Virus record (IMG/VR): IMGVR_UViG_3300022885_000024
Span: 1 to 49,529 of that record
DNA from: a virus
Direction: 5' to 3' (one strand)
DNA: 49,529 bases
Below the pieces are notes generated by a model. The model searched no databases. It saw only the letters and a list, made by a program, of their open reading frames with translations, and was not told the origin of the DNA. This document shows positions 38,825 to 46,132 of the stretch, piece by piece (position 1 is the stretch's first letter; the number at the start of each line of letters is the position of its first letter). A program made the translations under genes and the position numbers.

Positions 38825-39436
38825 ATGTATGATGGTTTTGATGTATTTAAAGTATATTTGGGAGTTAAATTACACTTCACAACAAAAACTTATGATTATG
38901 TTAAATATGAAGGAAAGGTTAACGTTAAACTTGAAACATTTACAAAAAGAAATGATCGTTATTTCTTTTACAAGTTAAGCAAACAATATGGACAAAATGA
39001 TATACTTGATTTCTTTGTTGCAAACTTTGCTTCAGATAGTAAGGGATGGATTGGTAACCTTTTACAAAGAGATGGTAAAGATGTGTTCCTGGATTATAAG
39101 AAACGTAAAGAATCCTTTATCTACCACTTTAGAAGTGATTGTACATCTATTGTTAATGACTTTCATGCTCGTGGTATTTCTTTTGATGATGGTTTTCTAT
39201 GCCATAGCGGACAACATCCTAGATTTTTACGATTACTTATACAAAAGAAATTATCCTTACAAACCGCTATCGTGTTTGACCACTTCTTATCGTTTAGTAA
39301 GAATTGGACTAAAGAAATTACCGAGAAAGTTGTATGGCCTAAAATCTCATCTACGCTTACCAGATTAAAACCATTTATGAGATTTAATGAAACAGAATGT
39401 AAAATGATTATGAAAGAAGTCTTTGTAAATGAGTAA
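38825..39436 (+). CDS. 59: T4 gp59-like helicase loader (203 aa)
   Basis: In T4, gp59 loads helicase gp41 onto gp32-coated forks. Here DGFDVFKVYLGVKLHF, DYVKYEGKVN and YFFYKLSKQYGQNDILDFF match the gp59 N-terminal half, and LSLQTAIVFDHFLSF with KPFMRFNETECKMI the C-terminal half. The length is near T4 gp59 (217). The ATG at 38825 is one base after the gp33 stop; an upstream GTG at 38804 is less likely. Its gp32 partner is encoded 1 kb downstream. Confidence 0.87.
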   Translation: MYDGFDVFKVYLGVKLHFTTKTYDYVKYEGKVNVKLETFTKRNDRYFFYKLSKQYGQNDILDFFVANFASDSKGWIGNLLQRDGKDVFLDYKKRKESFIYHFRSDCTSIVNDFHARGISFDDGFLCHSGQHPRFLRLLIQKKLSLQTAIVFDHFLSFSKNWTKEITEKVVWPKISSTLTRLKPFMRFNETECKMIMKEVFVNE

Positions 39437-40286
39437 AGTATTTTGTATAGGTAATGGTGAAAGTAGAAAGTCATTTGATTTAAGAATACTAAAACCTCAT
39501 GGGAGAACTTATGGTTGTAATGCTTTGTATAGAGATTTTACACCTGATGTATTGACAGCAGTTGACCATGGAATCATGCACGAGATATATCAAAGTGGTT
39601 ATTGTGATAAGAATGAAACTTGGTTAAGAAATTGGACTAGAATACCAGCACCAACATACGATACATTAGTCTATGGTAATATGAAGAATGAAGATAAAGA
39701 ATTAATTGACAAGTACCAATCAAACAAATTAGAAAACAAACGAGATGATAAACAAGAGTTTGTATTTCATGGTTCCAATCTTGCTGGCAAAGTACAAATA
39801 TTAAAATCAAAATCTAATAAAAAAGAAGTTGTTGAAAAGAATATTAATCACACAAGTACCTATGTAAGTTGGACTAGTCCAGAGGATAAGGCAAACTCTT
39901 TAGATGATTTAGTTGAAGGTCAACGAGATAGTGGTTGGGCTTGTGGTGCTTCTAGTGGAAGAGTGGCGTTAATAAGAGAAAAGAATTTGCAAGAGTTATA
40001 TTTAATTGGACACGATTTAGTCAGCGACACTCATAAAATTAATAATATGTACAAGGGTACAAAGTATTATGGAGTACCAGAGGCTTCACCAATACCATCT
40101 GTTAATTGGATTAATCAATGGAAAACTTTAATGACGGAATATCCTAAAGTTAAGTTTATTAAAGTCAATCCAGATGGAAATAGTGGTAAAACACCAGTAA
40201 GCTCCCCTATAAACGAATGGGCTGGTTTAAAGAATTTAGAGTATATGTCGTTTGAAAGGACACTTGACAAATTTAGTAAAGTGTGA
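39429..40286 (+). CDS. Conserved phage protein with GNGESR start, DUF115-like (285 aa)
   Basis: Begins MSKVFCIGNGESRKSFDLRI then GCNALYRDFTPDVLTAVDHG, a pattern close to the nucleotide-binding N-terminus of DUF115-like proteins and common in marine T4-like phages. Later GWACGASSGRVALIREK and LYLIGHDLVSD are conserved-looking. Rossmann-type ligand binding is likely; the ligand is unknown. It overlaps gp59 by 8 bases, and the promoter P9 sits inside its 3' end. Confidence 0.75.
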   Translation: MSKVFCIGNGESRKSFDLRILKPHGRTYGCNALYRDFTPDVLTAVDHGIMHEIYQSGYCDKNETWLRNWTRIPAPTYDTLVYGNMKNEDKELIDKYQSNKLENKRDDKQEFVFHGSNLAGKVQILKSKSNKKEVVEKNINHTSTYVSWTSPEDKANSLDDLVEGQRDSGWACGASSGRVALIREKNLQELYLIGHDLVSDTHKINNMYKGTKYYGVPEASPIPSVNWINQWKTLMTEYPKVKFIKVNPDGNSGKTPVSSPINEWAGLKNLEYMSFERTLDKFSKV

Positions 40287-40292
40287 TATAAT
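40264..40292 (+). promoter_or_regulatory. Sigma70-like promoter P9, near-leaderless
   Basis: TTGACA (40264-40269), 17-base spacer, TATAAT (40287-40292), TGA before the -10: a perfect consensus. The -35 lies inside the end of the preceding gene. The next ATG is at 40301, eight bases past the -10, so the mRNA starts at about the start codon. Confidence 0.85.
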
Positions 40293-40300
40293 ATAGACAT

Positions 40301-40459
40301 ATGTTTGACAATATAATTTATAGAACTTTAGACACCATAGTAAATTGGTGTGAAAAGTACAAGAATTATAGGATGAATAAGAGTCTTCCTAAACATGATC
40401 CCAATCAATTAAAAAAGTGGGTGAAACAACAAGAAAGACAAAAAAAGTCTTATAAATAA
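40301..40459 (+). CDS. Small basic protein (52 aa)
   Basis: Starts at the presumed transcript start of P9. Sequence MFDNIIYRTLDTIVNWCEKY then basic and Gln-rich (LKKWVKQQERQKKSYK). No ribosome site. It may be a leader gene ahead of gp32. Not recognised. Confidence 0.6.
   Translation: MFDNIIYRTLDTIVNWCEKYKNYRMNKSLPKHDPNQLKKWVKQQERQKKSYK
40451..40458 (+). promoter_or_regulatory. Possible T4-type late promoter upstream of gp32
   Basis: TATAAATA lies in the last codons of the 52-aa gene and 65 bases before the gp32 start. It could add late transcription of gp32. It is less certain than those at 1980, 3726 and 41481 because it sits in coding sequence and does not have the five-base spacing to an ATG. 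Confidence 0.4.
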
Positions 40460-40523
40460 AAATGATACCGATTAAACAGGTAACACAAATACAACAATAC
40501 GAAACATACAAAGGAGATATAAT

Positions 40524-41414
40524 ATGGATTTCGAAACGTTAAAAAGCTCGTCAAGTAACTTTGACAAACTAACAAAAGCACTAGAGCAAAACCTTGCTCC
40601 AGAAGATCAATCAAATAAAAACAAATATCAGGACGATAGATTTTGGAAACCAGAGATGGATAAAACTGGTAACGGCTATGCTGTTATTAGATTCTTACCA
40701 TCAGTTGAGGGTGAAGACTTACCTTGGCAAAGAGTATGGTCACATGCTTTCCAAGACAAAGGGGGTTGGTTTATTGAAAACTCTCTAACAACACTTGGTC
40801 AAAAAGATCCTGTTAGTGAAGAAAATACAAGACTATGGAATACTGGTTTAGATAGTGATAAAGAAATTGCTCGTAAGAGAAAAAGAAAATTATCATATCA
40901 TGCTAATATCCTAGTAGTAAGTGATCCAAAACATCCAGAAAATGAAGGTCAAGTAAAATTATACAAATTCGGTAAAAAGATATTTGATAAGATTACTGAA
41001 GCGATGCAACCAGCATTTGAAGATGAAAGTCCAATCAATCCATTTGATTTTTGGAAAGGTGCAAACTTTAAACTAAAAATCAGAAAAGTTGATGGCTATT
41101 GGAACTATGATAAGTCTGAATTTGAGAGTGTATCAGCAATTGCTGAAAGTGATGATAAGATTAAAGAAATCTGGTCAAAACAACACGCTCTAAAAGCTTT
41201 CGTTGACCCTAGTAATTTTAAAACCTATGATGAACTCAAAGAGAAACTGAATAGGGTAATTACGGGTGATAGAAACGCCAGTACCGTTGAGAATGTAAGC
41301 CTCCCGCCTCAGACCAACGGTTCGGTGAAAAGCGCTCCGGTTAACTCTAAACCTGAGTCAAGTGATGATGACGATACGTTGTCTTACTTTAGTAAATTGG
41401 CTGAGGAAGAGTAA
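40524..41414 (+). CDS. 32: T4 gp32-like single-stranded DNA-binding protein (296 aa)
   Basis: Coats single-stranded DNA in replication and recombination. N-terminal FETLKSSSSNFDKLTKAL is the cooperativity segment; the core has NGYAVIRFLPSVEGEDLPW, GWFIENSLTTLGQKDPVSEE, KLSYHANILVVSDPKHPENE, then KFGKKIFDKI and NPFDFWKGANFKLKI. The acidic C-tail (ESSDDDDTLSYF) would bind partners. The zinc-ligand cysteines of T4 gp32 are absent here, as I recall for marine T4-like relatives. AAAGGAG precedes the ATG; a strong terminator follows. Confidence 0.95.
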   Translation: MDFETLKSSSSNFDKLTKALEQNLAPEDQSNKNKYQDDRFWKPEMDKTGNGYAVIRFLPSVEGEDLPWQRVWSHAFQDKGGWFIENSLTTLGQKDPVSEENTRLWNTGLDSDKEIARKRKRKLSYHANILVVSDPKHPENEGQVKLYKFGKKIFDKITEAMQPAFEDESPINPFDFWKGANFKLKIRKVDGYWNYDKSEFESVSAIAESDDKIKEIWSKQHALKAFVDPSNFKTYDELKEKLNRVITGDRNASTVENVSLPPQTNGSVKSAPVNSKPESSDDDDTLSYFSKLAEEE

Positions 41415-41439
41415 TCTCTCTCTTAACTGAATGCTTTAA

Positions 41440-41470
41440 GGGGCCGTTAGAAATAACGGCCTCTTTTTTT
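41440..41470 (+). terminator. Strong rho-independent terminator after gp32
   Basis: GGCCGTTA (41442-41449), GAAA loop and TAACGGCC (41454-41461), with two further pairs (G40-C63, G41-T62), then a run of seven T (41464-41470). It separates early/middle genes from the late tail genes that start at 41494. Confidence 0.93.
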
Positions 41471-41480
41471 ATTTCCAGCG

Positions 41481-41488
41481 TATAAATA
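41481..41488 (+). promoter_or_regulatory. T4-type late promoter TATAAATA before the tail genes
   Basis: Exact TATAAATA, then five bases (TAGAT), then ATG 41494, with the terminator directly upstream. It is the clearest of the late promoters: its place at the head of the tail/baseplate genes is what the T4 model predicts. Confidence 0.85.
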
Positions 41489-41493
41489 TAGAT

Positions 41494-42045
41494 ATGGCTT
41501 CAATCCTAGACCCATTAGTAGATAAACAAGGTGGTATAAAGAAATCAGCAAATTGGTACAGAAATAATGTATCTTCACTTGCTGATAGAATTACTGCTAG
41601 AAAGTTAATGAATCAAGGTAAGTTAATTGGTAGACCTAGTGTTGGCCGATTAAATATGTTTTTTTATGATCCAAAGTTTAAAAAGACATTACCTTACTAT
41701 GATACGTTTCCTTTAGTCTTACCTTTAGAACCAATTAAAGGTGGTTTTATGGGAATGAACTTTCATTATTTACCACCAATGTTGAGATTTAGATTATTAG
41801 AACGTATGCAAAAGTTTGCTGATGGTGGATTAAATGAAAAAACAAAGATTGATGCTAGTTATGATGGTGTAAAAAATATTAATTTAGTTAAACCAACAAT
41901 TAAAAAATATTTGTATAATCACGTAAGATCACAATTTTTAAGAATAGACTTTGATGAAGCGGCGTTGGCCGTTTATCTTCCGGTACAGCAATTTAAGAAA
42001 GCTGGAACAAGTAAAGTTTATGCTGATAGTAGAGGAATGATTTAA
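41494..42045 (+). CDS. Conserved late T4-like protein, probably structural (183 aa)
   Basis: First gene of the late tail region. Sequence contains KKSANWYRNNVSSLADRITA, then GRLNMFFYDPKFKKTLPYYD and FPLVLPLEPIKGGFMGMNFH, a pattern I recall from marine T4-like phages in this position. No catalytic motif. It is likely a virion or assembly protein because of its promoter and neighbours. Its stop overlaps the tiny CxC gene that follows. Confidence 0.7.
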   Translation: MASILDPLVDKQGGIKKSANWYRNNVSSLADRITARKLMNQGKLIGRPSVGRLNMFFYDPKFKKTLPYYDTFPLVLPLEPIKGGFMGMNFHYLPPMLRFRLLERMQKFADGGLNEKTKIDASYDGVKNINLVKPTIKKYLYNHVRSQFLRIDFDEAALAVYLPVQQFKKAGTSKVYADSRGMI

Positions 42046-42113
42046 TGAAAACAATTAAAAGAATTATAGCAAAATTATTTGGCATAAAACAATGTCAATG
42101 TAAAGGTAAGTAA
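42045..42113 (+). CDS. Tiny CxC-containing peptide (22 aa)
   Basis: ATG 42045 overlaps the stop before it (TAATG), and its own stop overlaps the next ATG in the same way. The product is MKTIKRIIAKLFGIKQCQCK plus two residues: a basic helix and a Cys-x-Cys end. The double coupling supports a real gene, perhaps a translation bridge or a small tail component. Confidence 0.55.
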   Translation: MKTIKRIIAKLFGIKQCQCKGK

Positions 42114-43084
42114 TGGCAATTTTAAGAGGCGGGACAAGAATATTTGGCCAAGATATAAGAATTGGTCTTCCTAGAGATAACACTTTGACAACAGGTGGTA
42201 TTTTAAAAAGAGCTTCTGAACTTCCAGGTAAAAGTATTGGTGCTAGTGAAAGCACAATAGGCCGATTTATGGCCAATATTGGTCAAGGTGAGGGTATGGC
42301 TAGACCTACTCGTTATCTCGTTAGATTTAATATGCCAAATAACATAGTTTTAGGTAACAACAGTGAAGGATTAGATAACGAAGAAATAGAAGCAAGAGCC
42401 GTAGCGAAACAAGGTATAAATGACATAGGCGGCCAAGAATTGGCAAGAACTGTTGGTATGATGTGTGAAAGTATTGAAATGCCGGCAAGAAGTGTTACAA
42501 CAGCAGATAGTATCACTTATGGACCAAAAAGAAAAATGCCAACGGGTTACAATTTTCCAGGAGAAGTACAATTATCGGTTTATGGCGACAAGTTTTTAAG
42601 ACAAAGAATGTTTTTTGAAACTTGGCAGAAAATGATTTTTGATATAAACTCACACAATATGAATTATTATGAAGAATATACAGGCTCAGTTGATATTATG
42701 CAATTAGGTTCATTTGAAGCCGAGAATGATAGAGATAGAGTTACATATATGGTTAGATTATATGAATGTTATCCACAAACAATTGGTAGTTACGATTATA
42801 GTTATGGTTCTGTGAATGACATAGTAAAATTACCAATTACACTGAATTACAGAAATTGGAGAAACTTAGGTATTGACCAAGTAAACAATTTTACAGTTGG
42901 CAAATCATTTGGTACTTTGCCTAAAATCAAACCATCACCTGGTTTTGGAGGGATATTTGGAGGCATACTAAATAGATTACCACCTGAATTGAAAAGAGCA
43001 GGTGCACAAGTGGTCAATACAGCGAAAAGAAATTTGCCTATTGGTCGAGTATTTGGCGGAAAAGTTTTTCCACCATTTTTATAA
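42113..43084 (+). CDS. 54: gp54-like baseplate tail-tube initiator (323 aa)
   Basis: In T4, gp54 (320 aa) sits on the baseplate and starts tail-tube polymerisation; it shares the tube-protein fold with gp19. Here RYLVRFNMPNNIV, MCESIEMPARSVTTADSI, GPKRKMPTGYNFPGEVQLSV and FETWQKMIFDINSHNMNYYE match the tube-type fold of contractile phages, and the length fits gp54. A tube protein gp19 has about half this size, so gp54 is favoured. The C-terminal 70 residues are Gly/Pro-rich. Confidence 0.7.
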   Translation: MAILRGGTRIFGQDIRIGLPRDNTLTTGGILKRASELPGKSIGASESTIGRFMANIGQGEGMARPTRYLVRFNMPNNIVLGNNSEGLDNEEIEARAVAKQGINDIGGQELARTVGMMCESIEMPARSVTTADSITYGPKRKMPTGYNFPGEVQLSVYGDKFLRQRMFFETWQKMIFDINSHNMNYYEEYTGSVDIMQLGSFEAENDRDRVTYMVRLYECYPQTIGSYDYSYGSVNDIVKLPITLNYRNWRNLGIDQVNNFTVGKSFGTLPKIKPSPGFGGIFGGILNRLPPELKRAGAQVVNTAKRNLPIGRVFGGKVFPPFL

Positions 43085-43114
43085 TTAATATAGTAATAGT
43101 AATAAGGAGATATA

Positions 43115-43855
43115 ATGACATTACCTAAAGTAGAGGTACCTACATATGAGTTGACTTTACCATCGCAAGATATAAAAGTTAAGTATCGACCATTTTTAGT
43201 AAAAGAGGAAAAGATACTTTTAATAGCTGCTGAAACAGGTGGCCAAAAAGAATTGGTGCAAGCAATTAAAGATATAGTTGACGCTTGTACATTTAAGAAA
43301 GTTGACGCAAGTAAACTGCCTATTTTTGATTTAGAATATTTGTTTTTACAAATAAGAGCTAAGTCAGTAGGTGAAATAGCAAAGATAAAGATTTTATGTC
43401 CAGATGACAACGAAACATATGCTGACATCTCAATTGATTTAAGTAAAGTTGAGGTTCAAGTAGATGATAGTCATACTAATAAAATAATGATTGACGAACA
43501 AAAAAACTTAGGTATTATATTTAAATATCCTACAATAGATAGTATTTCATTAAAGGCTGGCGAAGATGTTAAAGCAAATACAGAAACGTTGTTTTCTGTT
43601 CTTGTTGGTTGTATTGACCACATTTTTGAGGGTGAAAAAGTCTATCATTCCACAGACAGTAGTGCGGAAGAGTTAAAAGAGTTTTTAGAAAATCTATCAC
43701 AATCAAACTTTGAAAAACTTAAACAATTTTTCGAAACAATACCAAAATTAACACACGAATTGGAAATAGAAAATCCTAAAACGAAAGTTAAGAGTAAAGT
43801 GACACTATCAGGTGTACAAGATTTTTTCGGATCAGCCTCTCCCATAACAGCCTAG
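43115..43855 (+). CDS. 26: gp26-like baseplate/tail assembly protein (246 aa)
   Basis: Matches the T4 gp26/gp51 baseplate family: PTYELTLPSQDIKVKYRPFL then VKEEKILLIAAETG, DACTFKKVDASKLPIFDLEY and FLQIRAKSVGEIAKI. These proteins help build the baseplate hub and correspond in position to the tail-assembly chaperones found before tape-measure genes. AAGGAGA precedes the ATG. A T TTT TTC slippery site nine codons before the stop, with a hairpin after it, suggests that part of the ribosomes shift into the gp51-like frame. Confidence 0.82.
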   Translation: MTLPKVEVPTYELTLPSQDIKVKYRPFLVKEEKILLIAAETGGQKELVQAIKDIVDACTFKKVDASKLPIFDLEYLFLQIRAKSVGEIAKIKILCPDDNETYADISIDLSKVEVQVDDSHTNKIMIDEQKNLGIIFKYPTIDSISLKAGEDVKANTETLFSVLVGCIDHIFEGEKVYHSTDSSAEELKEFLENLSQSNFEKLKQFFETIPKLTHELEIENPKTKVKSKVTLSGVQDFFGSASPITA

Positions 43856-43859
43856 AGGC
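43822..43859 (+). promoter_or_regulatory. Candidate -1 programmed ribosomal frameshift site
   Basis: The heptamer T TTT TTC (43822-43828) is in the correct phase with the gp26-like frame (GAT TTT TTC). Six bases later a stem GCCTCT (43835-43840) pairs with AGAGGC (43854-43859), loop of 13, enclosing the gp26 stop codon TAG (43853-43855) in part. This layout is that of classical -1 frameshift signals in tail-assembly chaperone genes. A shift would read on in the frame that ends at 44016. Confidence 0.75.
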
Positions 43860-44016
43860 CTACTTCGAAACTAATTTTGCTCTGATGCAACATCATAAAT
43901 ATAGCTTGAGAGAGATTGAATCATTAATGCCGTGGGAACGTGACATTTATGTTAATTTACTTACAAGTTATATTAAAGAAGAAAACGAAAAAAGACAGAG
44001 AGAGACACAAAAGTAA
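43828..44016 (+). CDS. 51: gp51-like reading frame reached by -1 frameshift (62 aa extension)
   Basis: After a shift at 43828 the frame reads SLEAYFETNFALMQHHKYSL then REIESLMPWERDIYVNLLTS and a charged end, up to the stop at 44014-44016. This block is what I recall as gp51 (hub assembly catalyst) in marine T4-like phages. The frame is closed just upstream (stop at 43795-43797) and its only ATG in the early part (43885) lies inside the conserved block and has no ribosome site, so fusion to gp26 (about 300 aa in all) is the simplest way to make it. The next gene starts on its stop. Confidence 0.7.
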   Translation, partial: RISLSHNSLEAYFETNFALMQHHKYSLREIESLMPWERDIYVNLLTSYIKEENEKRQRETQK

Positions 44017-44372
44017 TGGAACCAGTAATAGTAAAAGAAAACACAGAAAACACAGTAAAACCGGTATCTAAAGAAAATACGGTGACTAAAAAGGTTACTG
44101 TAGAATTAGAGGTTGATACTTCTGTAAAAGACTTAGGACCGAATCCATATGCTAAATTAATTCATCTGGCTAGAGCGGTAGACGCTTGGAGAATATTCCC
44201 TAGAATATTCATATCAGTATATATGGTGTTACTATATCAAGTAATAGTTTGGTATATGAACATGCCAACACCTACTATGGAACAATCAGGCTTAGTATCA
44301 ATCGTAGTTGGTGCTGGTGCCGCATGGTTCGGTCTATACACAGGTTCAGGTTCAAGTAAAGGTAAAAAATAA
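44016..44372 (+). CDS. Two-helix membrane protein of the tail region (118 aa)
   Basis: A disordered Thr/Lys/Glu-rich start (1-45) is followed by LIHLARAVDAWRIFPRIF, a membrane helix (FISVYMVLLYQVIVWYM) and a second, Gly-rich one (GLVSIVVGAGAAWFGLYTGS). I recall relatives in many marine phages, encoded among structural genes and of unknown role. It lies between the chaperone-like gene and the tape-measure-like gene and is coupled to both by overlaps. Confidence 0.75.
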   Translation: MEPVIVKENTENTVKPVSKENTVTKKVTVELEVDTSVKDLGPNPYAKLIHLARAVDAWRIFPRIFISVYMVLLYQVIVWYMNMPTPTMEQSGLVSIVVGAGAAWFGLYTGSGSSKGKK

Positions 44373-46132
44373 TGGCAATAGTAGCTACAGTACAAGATTT
44401 AGCGGAACAACAAACTGAAGAACTTGCAAATAAATTTGCTGGTATTTTAAAATCTGTTGTGCCTGATGTTACTAAATCTTTGTCAAAAACAGCTGAATCT
44501 TTTCAAAAAGCATTACTGACAGGTAGTAATCAGAAAATACAAACGGCTTATGGTAACTTAAAGACTTTTTTAAAGAACTTTGATGTGAGTATAGGCGATT
44601 TAGGTGAGGGATTTAGAGATACAGAAAAAGTATTTAAAAGTTTAACAGACCAATTTGCAGATACAGATGAGAAAATACAAGGATTAAGAGAAAAGAATAT
44701 ATTTGCTGAAAAAGAATTGTTTGTTAATAAAAAAAATAACAATTTAGAAGTTAGAGCTACAATTTTAACAGATCAACAATTATTTGAAAAAAGAAAGAAA
44801 CTTTTAGCAAAAGAAAAAGACTTAAAAGATAAAGAAAAAGACTATTTAGATCAAATAAGAAGATTTCAATCAGGTGAAGATACATTATCTAAATCAAAAA
44901 AGGCAAACTTACTAAAAAACTTTCAAAACAACCAAGACGAAATCAAAAACACAGAGGAATTAAAAAAGTTATATTCAGGTAAAGGTGGTTTAGCTGTCAA
45001 TCTTTTAGATAGATTTGAACGATCTTTAGAAGATAACGCTCCTAGTTTTTTAGTAGCTGCTTTTGCGCCAATCATTGATATAGCTAGACAATTTCAAAAA
45101 ACATTTGGTTTATTAGTATCAGGAATTAAATCTACTGCTAAGTTTATAGGTGGATTATCTGAATCATTTAATTCAGTTAAAAAAAGTTTTAGTAAAACAA
45201 TGACAAGTATAGGTGGCGGGCTTAAATCATTTGGTAAATCAATAAAAATGGCCTCTCTAGGATTGCTAAAGTTTGTTAAAAGAATTTTTCTAGCAGGAAT
45301 GGCCTTGTTACTAGGTATCATAACACCATTATTACCAATAATAATACCTATGTTAGCATTCGCAGGCATAGTAACTACGGTAGTAGCCGGACTATATTTG
45401 CTTAAAAAAGGTTTAAACGCACTAGTAGATTGGTTTAAAAATAGTACCATAGGTAAACTGTTAGGTTTAGATGATAAATCACAGGAGAAAAAAGAAAAGA
45501 AAGATAAAAAAGATGGTACAGGCAAATATCAAGGCTTGGAGGGTGAAATGGATTATGGAGATTATGGAGATACAAGTTCACCTAAAGCTAAAGTTATAAT
45601 AGAAAAACCTTTAATGCCAGCTAATACAGGTGACGCCGGTGTCGCAGAAAAAGTGGCTCAAGATAATAAATCAGGTAAAGAAACTATTGGCGGTAAATAT
45701 AATTTTCAAGACGGCGTATTCCAATATAACGGTGAAAATTTTGAAACTAGCAAACCACAGAAGGCAAAGAGGATCGCTAAAATAATAGGAGACCAAGTTA
45801 AAGTTGCAAAAGATAATAAATCAGGTAACTATGTTATAGTTAAAAAAGATATGGTGACAACTGAAAAACCTGACACAAAAATTATGCAAGGCGCAACTGG
45901 TGATATAGAAGGTATTACAGGATCTAAACAAGATAAATTTAAGAAACCAGATACTATTAAAAAAGATTTAAAAGGTGAAGGCACATCATCAAGTAATACT
46001 ACAACAACAGTAGTTAATAATCAACCTACATCTAGTGAAACAAAAGTAAATAATACAAGTATGTTTACTCCTATTAATACAAGTTCAGGTGATAGTTATT
46101 TCGATAGACAAGCAAACGCTTCAAATTTTTAA
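44372..46132 (+). CDS. gp29-like tape-measure/baseplate hub protein (586 aa)
   Basis: By size (T4 gp29 is 590 aa) and place it fits the tape-measure protein that sets tail length. The N-terminal 200 residues are helical and charged; a hydrophobic segment at about 300-345 (IFLAGMALLLGIITPLLPII, IPMLAFAGIVTTVVAGLYLL) is usual in tape measures, which enter the membrane on injection. The C-terminal part is Lys-, Gly- and Thr-rich with an internal repeat (AQDNKSGKETIGGKYNF against AKDNKSGNYVIVKKD). Sequence identity to T4 gp29 is not obvious. Its stop shares TTAA with the converging gp4-like gene. Confidence 0.68.
   Translation: MAIVATVQDLAEQQTEELANKFAGILKSVVPDVTKSLSKTAESFQKALLTGSNQKIQTAYGNLKTFLKNFDVSIGDLGEGFRDTEKVFKSLTDQFADTDEKIQGLREKNIFAEKELFVNKKNNNLEVRATILTDQQLFEKRKKLLAKEKDLKDKEKDYLDQIRRFQSGEDTLSKSKKANLLKNFQNNQDEIKNTEELKKLYSGKGGLAVNLLDRFERSLEDNAPSFLVAAFAPIIDIARQFQKTFGLLVSGIKSTAKFIGGLSESFNSVKKSFSKTMTSIGGGLKSFGKSIKMASLGLLKFVKRIFLAGMALLLGIITPLLPIIIPMLAFAGIVTTVVAGLYLLKKGLNALVDWFKNSTIGKLLGLDDKSQEKKEKKDKKDGTGKYQGLEGEMDYGDYGDTSSPKAKVIIEKPLMPANTGDAGVAEKVAQDNKSGKETIGGKYNFQDGVFQYNGENFETSKPQKAKRIAKIIGDQVKVAKDNKSGNYVIVKKDMVTTEKPDTKIMQGATGDIEGITGSKQDKFKKPDTIKKDLKGEGTSSSNTTTTVVNNQPTSSETKVNNTSMFTPINTSSGDSYFDRQANASNF

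Noticed and set aside
40462-40542. 26-codon frame overlapping the gp32 start
   Set aside because: It contains the gp32 ribosome site and start; more likely leader sequence.
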